DNA of 64,000 nt from Rugalucina vietnamica (lineage: Eukaryota; Mollusca; Bivalvia; Lucinida; Lucinidae). How positions within the stretch are numbered: position 1 is the stretch's first letter; every line of letters starts with the position of its first letter. Shown in pieces: positions 58,885 through 64,000 of the stretch. Made by a program: the position numbers and the translations under genes. The stretch spans positions 43,330,395 through 43,394,394 of the forward strand of contig OZ024883.1 in NCBI GenBank assembly GCA_964017185.1. Direction: 5' to 3'. The notes under the pieces were generated by a model, which had not been told where the DNA came from, did no database searches, and saw nothing but the letters and a program-made list of their open reading frames with translations.

Positions 58885-59160
58885 TCAGGAAAACATGTCC
58901 GTGCAATGAATACCCCCTTGAACCCCACTTTTATATAGTAAAACTGGGGTATGCAGGGGTATACCTATTTTTCTTATTACTGCTTCAAAACATAGATTGT
59001 GGGTACTCGTTAGAACCGCCTCGGCGAGGCGGTTCTGACGTGTACCCACAATCTATGTTTTTAGCAATAATAAGAAAAATCTCAAGATTTTTCAGCTGAA
59101 AATGTTCAATTTTTAAAGCTAAAAAAAATTCTGTTTATTGCAAGGGCAAGTTTTCGTAAT
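58885..59160 (+). mobile_element. MITE, GTTAGAACCGCCTC family, best palindromic centre
   Basis: Left end aaaacatgtccgtgcaatga; right end gcaagggcaagttttcgtaatg. The centre gttagaaccgcctcg / cgaggcggttctgac is a near-perfect hairpin embedded in gggtactc / gtgtaccc arms. Confidence 0.87.
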
Positions 59161-59429
59161 GGAAGAGCAAAGTTTTGACCTCCAGTTTGTCCCCTTGGGG
59201 TGGGGCTAATAGCAGGGCGCTGAAAGCTTAAAGTCATAATCCCTGCCCTTCCCTGTAGGTTGGGGAGCAGTGGATAGAAATGCATTGTGCATAAATTGGT
59301 GTGAACAGGTGAACCACCATTCAAAATCGGCAATATATTAGGACCCAATAAATCTGGTCTAAGCTTCCCTGTAATTTTTAAGGCAGTGTTTCTGTTGTAG
59401 TTCTAGCTCTATGTTTTGTTGTCATTGCC

Positions 59430-59430
<1 letters not shown>

Positions 59431-59478
<48 letters not shown>
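59431..59478. repeat. (TG)n microsatellite
   Basis: About twenty-four tg units. Confidence 0.97.
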
Positions 59479-59481
<3 letters not shown>

Positions 59482-59609
59482 GTGTTTCTTTTCTTTCTTT
59501 TTTTTCTTTTTCTTTTTGACATATTAACAAGTGAGGTGTATTAATAAAGAAAAGCTGTGTATTAATAAATCTATTCTTGTGGGCATGCACTGTTAATACT
59601 CTACTGTTA

Positions 59610-59895
59610 CATTTAGAAAACATGCCCATGTAATATACATGTACTATGTTTTTCTTATGTTTTAAAAATTGAAAATTATCACCAGAAAATTTTTCATATC
59701 TGTCATATTTTTGCTTAAAACAGAGATTGTGGGTGCACGTAGAACCGCGCCGAGCTGGTTCCAATGAATACACACAATCTATGCTTTGGAGCAAAAATAA
59801 GAAAAGTAGGTATTATACCCCTGCATACTAAAGTTTTTATATATAAAAGTGGGGTTTGAAGGGGTATACATGTACTTTACACAGACATGTTATCC
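59610..59895 (-). mobile_element. MITE, GTTAGAACCGCCTC family, inverted copy
   Basis: Starts gaaaacatgcccatgtaat. It has cagagattgtgggtgcacg and tatgctttggagcaaaaataagaaaa, and ends with aaaagtggggtttgaaggggtatac. Confidence 0.78.
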
Positions 59896-60499
59896 TGATG
59901 TTTTAGCTAATTTATATTTATTTCTGAAAACAGGAAATATTAGAGAATTTTGGAGAACATCAATTTTACCTGTCTCTTTGGATAGTATTTGTGGGGTCAG
60001 TGGGTTCCAACATGGTTCAAACAAACAGTTTTTGTGGGCTAGGGAAAAATATATGCGTTATGCACCAGTCATTTGTGTAGCCAGCCCCTATGGGACCGGG
60101 GTAGGGACACAGCAGGCTTATGTGCCGGGTTATAACCTCCGATGAGTGCCGGAGATATGACAGGATACAGTCACATTAATTCAAATGAACTAGTAGTTGT
60201 ATCTTTCGTATTTAACTACTTTTCTGGTCTGGCTATTAGCAGCTCTATAAATATTATAATTAAGTTAGATGCCCTGTTATTTCCCGGCACCATTGTGACT
60301 GTGGATACAAATGGCTGGTGAATTACTACATACCCATGCAACTTTATTAAACATGATTTCAATTATCTTTCAGAGGTCTGAGGCATGCAAGGAATGTGAT
60401 GAGATCCCTTGACATGGTCAACAACATGATGTGAATACCCAGGAAAATTCTACACTGCGAAACAACTGTTACAATAGAGAAACAGGCTAACATAGCTTT

Positions 60500-60720
60500 G
60501 GAATTTATACCACACTTTTGTATAGTAAAACTGGAGTGTGCATGGGTGTACCTATTTAAACGGCTATTTTTCTTATTTTTGATCCAAAGATTTTTGTCTA
60601 TGGGTACTTGTTAGACCCACCTCACCAAGGCCATTCTAACATGTAGTACCCACAATATAGGTTACAACAAAAACAACCATCTTTAGTTATAAAAATTTGT
60701 TAAACTAAAAACTGCATGGG
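60500..60720 (+). mobile_element. MITE, GTTAGAACCGCCTC family, degraded
   Basis: ataccacacttttgtatagtaaaactgg, gggtgtacctattt, gggtacttgttagacccacctc and gtacccacaatata follow the family order. Confidence 0.7.
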
Positions 60721-60734
60721 TGTGTTTTCGTATT

Positions 60735-60890
60735 GTGTCATGGTTTAATTTAGACCTTGAAGTTTTGGATTTAGGAAGAAGAGAAAATGTACTATTCCTG
60801 TAACGGAAACAAAGCCAATGATCACTGCACAGCTGATCTGCGCCTTTGTTTTCACCTAGGCTAAAAATGGAATCTCTCATGACCCAGCTC
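60735..60890 (-). mobile_element. MITE, GAGCCGCC-TIR family, truncated
   Basis: ttttggatttaggaagaagag, gaaacaaagccaatgatca, gcacagctgatctgcgcctttgttttc and the end tctcatgacccagctc follow the family order. Confidence 0.7.
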
Positions 60891-60899
60891 ATATATGAA

Positions 60900-61835
60900 C
60901 TGAGATAAACAAGGCCTGGAAAAAAGTGGTTTGTTTGTGGTAACATCTTGGAAAACTCAAGGTAGGGTTAAGTACTATAAAGGTGCATATTTATTTATAA
61001 ATTTTATTTTATTCTCTTTTATTTTTTCTGTTAATATAAGTTATTAATTTACCATAAATACTGTTGTTTTCTTCAATTTCTTAGAAATATTGAGATAAAA
61101 AAAAAATGGGATTCACCAAAAAATCTAGGTAGGGTCAGGTTACCCTAAACACTCCCTTTTTTATTTTAGGCCTAAAGTATACACGCTCACAGCTGACTTT
61201 AGAAATGAAAGAAAATGTGTTTTTATCATAACTCCTGGCCAACTCAGAAATCCAGAAGTCATTTCTTATGAACCAGTTTAAGTATGGAAAGCTGAGCTTC
61301 GTTGGTGTAGAAATTGACCAACATTTTACATGGGCGGATTCAGAGGGGGGACAGGGGGTCCAGACCCGCGCATGTTTTATGTCAAAAACATTGATCACAG
61401 GCAGAGCTACACATAAAGGAGGTTTTCCTTCTGAATCCCTTGTTATAATATGCAATTATTGCATATAATGCTTTGTTTGTCTTGTAATATGTTGTATGTA
61501 CAGAACCATGCATATATTAATTCATCAAAGTTTATGGCGTCACAACCAAGCCAGATCCACACAACTCCTTATAGCCTGGTTTTACAAACAGAGAAGGTTT
61601 CTACATAGATGAAGTTGAAGAATACGAGGAAATGTTCTGTAAATTTTTGAGCACAGTACTCATGACAGTTCGATCAGTAGTGTGTACGTCTGAATATATC
61701 TTGAAGCTGTAAAATCGCAAATGAAATACTTTATACATGTGACACTTTCTATTTACGTTTATCAAATGCCTCCATCAAATGAAAGAAAACATCTGTGATG
61801 CATCTTAAACTCATCACGTATGACTGGTGGCCCGA
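60900..61835. other. no recognisable gene
   Basis: AT-rich with short frames only. Confidence 0.45.
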
Positions 61836-61838
61836 GTG

Positions 61839-62059
61839 TATAAAACTTTTTTCATGCTCAACTCAGCTGAGACTAAAATTTATCCTGCTCATAAATGTTA
61901 AAAATGCCAAATTGTTGGCATTTTAATATTTATCAGCAGGAAAAATTACTAGTTTTTGAGTTTTGAACCTGAATTTTCATCATATTTTGACTATTTCAAC
62001 ATTTATAAGCAGTTGAAATTTGATGCTCACCTAAGCTGAGCTTGAAAAAAAGTTTTATA
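61839..62059. mobile_element. foldback MITE with TATAAAACTTTTTTCA TIRs
   Basis: Left tataaaacttttttcatgctca and right tgagcttgaaaaaaagttttata. An inner hairpin (ctgctcataaatgtta...gccaaattgttggc...atttatcagcagga) lies between them. About 220 bp. Confidence 0.8.
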
Positions 62060-63525
62060 GCCTCAGGGCCTAGACTGATCATTTGAGATTCTTGACACAG
62101 CCTCATATGTTTACTTCCAGACTGAAAACAACAATTCAAACTACATGTATTAGAAAATGACACAAGCTTGATTTCTAGAAACACTGGACAATATCAGTCA
62201 TAATAGTGTGGCAATTATTGAACATATTTACCTCATCTGAGCCTTCAGGCTTACTAGGTGAGCATTCAGCATATCTATGCTCTGGTGTCCCTTAACCATT
62301 TCCAAAAATGATAAGTACATAGAGAATCGCAGAGAAGGGGGCATAAGCACCTTTAGGCCATTGACAACAGACAGTGCCATAAAAGTTGTGGCATTGAGCA
62401 AGTCACAAGTCATTACACAGTTCCTGAGCCTGAGCATGGAGGTAAAATCAGAACCTCCATGGCCTGAGGCTTGGATTTATGTTTGCCTAAGGTAATAGTC
62501 AGATAATTATCAACTCAGTACAAAATAAAAAGAAAATGATGATAAATGTGTCAGCCTAACATATTGTCCTCTATATAGGATCTACCGACAATCTCTAGCA
62601 GCTTTGCTACCTTTTTCAACATTGATATTTTCCTCAAAGCTTTTACTTGTGTTCTAAAAATAGTATCAAACTTCGACAATTTTCAATTTGGCTTTTACTT
62701 TTCTCAGATATTTCTCGATAAAATTGAAATCTGAATGAAAGTGACAATGATTTATATAGCATCGGTTGAAATGAACCGTATTTGACGGATTAATAGCGAT
62801 TATGCTGACATTTTTCAACCAAGTTCAACCAATTTGAGCCTAATTTTGGGGCATAAACGCCATTCTCATCGTCAGTACCAATTTTCTTTTTTAGAACAAA
62901 AATTTGTTCACACTGATCATATTGTGATTCATACATCAATATTCTCACAAAAGATTAAATTTTCAGAAAATATGGGTCTCGACACGGGAGAAAATCAAAT
63001 ACTCGTTAAATAAACGATTTAACACGACTGACATTTTCGACAGTTGACTCGCGAAAGAAAATCCCCGAAGTCGCTGCGCCGACAAACTGTCATGACAACA
63101 AAGCAGCTTCACAGGGCGGATTTAGCATTGCTTAAAATGGGCTGCGTGTTTGATGAAAATCAGTTTCGTCTTTGGTACACACGAACAGAATTACTTAAGG
63201 CCATGTCTCTCGGTTCAAAGAGGATGACTTAATTTTCGAACGTTTTTGGTTGCTACGATTTTGATTATATCATTGCGCCTTGGCTACGCATCTCGACTGC
63301 TAAAAGCATTTGCTTGGCTTCTTATGTTTTGCCTTCCAGAAATCATGTTTGACCTGACGAATATTTTTCGTCCTCATAGTTTGTTTTTGTTGATGTCTTA
63401 GGGTAAAATTTGAAATCCTTCTGTATGACGTAAATCACTGACAGTGACGTTTTTGTTTTGGAATAAAAATTAAGAACTTCAAGACTGGTTGTACTTTGGT
63501 TTGAAATAGTTTTGCCGAAATATCC
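62060..63525. other. no recognisable gene
   Basis: A weak AGCTCACC-like hairpin (cctcatctgagccttcaggcttactaggtgagc) is at about 62231-62262. The open frame at 63044-63232 (plus) has no family resemblance. Confidence 0.45.
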
Positions 63526-63530
63526 TGGGC

Positions 63531-63775
63531 CCTGTTGCATGAACTTAAGCTGTCATTAAACCCTAAGCTGCAATTAAGTTCAATAACTCTTTAAGTAAAG
63601 ATCGCATTAATTTTTCTGCTGCATAAAACAATTTTTAAGTGTCTCTGGAGATACTTAAGCTAATGGCAGCTTTAAGAATACACAAGTGTTAATTTTCATA
63701 GACAAAAATGCAGCAGGAATAAAGCTGCCATTAAGTTAACTGGGACTTAAATCGACAATAAAGAGTTAAATTGTT
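63531..63775. repeat. possible MITE starting GGGCCCTGTTGCATGAA
   Basis: The unit (t)taagctgtcattaa / ttaagctgccattaa occurs in several orientations, and the left edge resembles the gggccctgtt start common to some MITEs. No clear right end. Confidence 0.4.
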
Positions 63776-64000
63776 TTAATTTTTATTTGCTATTACTGCA
63801 GCTGGTGTTGTGCCGTGTGGCGGCCCTAAAAAGTCTCCCCGTACATCATCCATAGTGCAGGTTATATTTTCTTTTTGGTCCTTTGAGATCAGCGAAGATA
63901 TTGTGAGAACTCAGAAATTTATTATCGGTTAAGATTCATTTTCTAGCCAATGTTTAATATATTTAGCCCAATTTAGATAACACTAGTCTTTGTATCGACT

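Overview
The window is AT-rich eukaryotic DNA from an animal. It has short exons with GT-AG introns, secreted proteins with spliced signal peptides, and very dense transposable elements. The mix of elements (APE-type LINE with a 2A motif, Penelope-like elements, PIF/Harbinger genes, many small palindromic MITEs, tandem-repeat cores inside TIR elements, the AGCTCACC/CGTCCGTCC repeat family) suggests a marine invertebrate, most likely a bivalve mollusc. That is inference from repeat style, not from a diagnostic gene.

Layout. 1-12.3 kb: a minus-strand five-exon HARBI1-like (PIF/Harbinger nuclease) gene with an open 342-codon reading frame and an intact DDE triad. Its 7.4 kb first intron is filled by a 3.75 kb TIR element carrying a diverged ~187 bp tandem array, plus smaller MITEs. 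A possible convergent Myb-like partner exon lies at 0.9-1.1 kb, and a TTAA-flanked (piggyBac-type) foldback element sits between the two. 12.3-15.4 kb: SINE-like and MITE copies. 15.4-20.3 kb: a complete five-exon gene for a small secreted von Willebrand factor A (vWA) protein of 219 aa. 20.3-35 kb: no recognisable host gene, only repeats and MITEs.

35-46.5 kb: a retroelement block. It holds a decayed Penelope-like element (RT plus GIY-YIG) with a hammerhead-ribozyme-like motif downstream, then a LINE-type ORF1 and a full-length 1133-aa endonuclease-RT ORF2 that carries a 2A ribosome-skipping motif (GDIESNPGP). 47.8-54.1 kb: the first three exons of a second vWA gene, a paralogue of the first with the same exon lengths and phases. 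Its introns contain tandem arrays and a second, different RT pseudogene whose 3' end is dispersed at least seven more times in the window. 54.6-57.7 kb: a 3.1 kb element with ~575-585 bp inverted arms. 57.7-64 kb: MITEs and otherwise unremarkable DNA. The missing 3' exons of the second vWA gene were not found and may lie beyond the window.

How the genes relate. The two vWA genes are diverged duplicates. The second keeps the metal-binding MIDAS signature and the first has lost it, so they may have split in function. The remaining coding capacity belongs to mobile elements: HARBI1-like nuclease, PLE, LINE and an unusual RT family.
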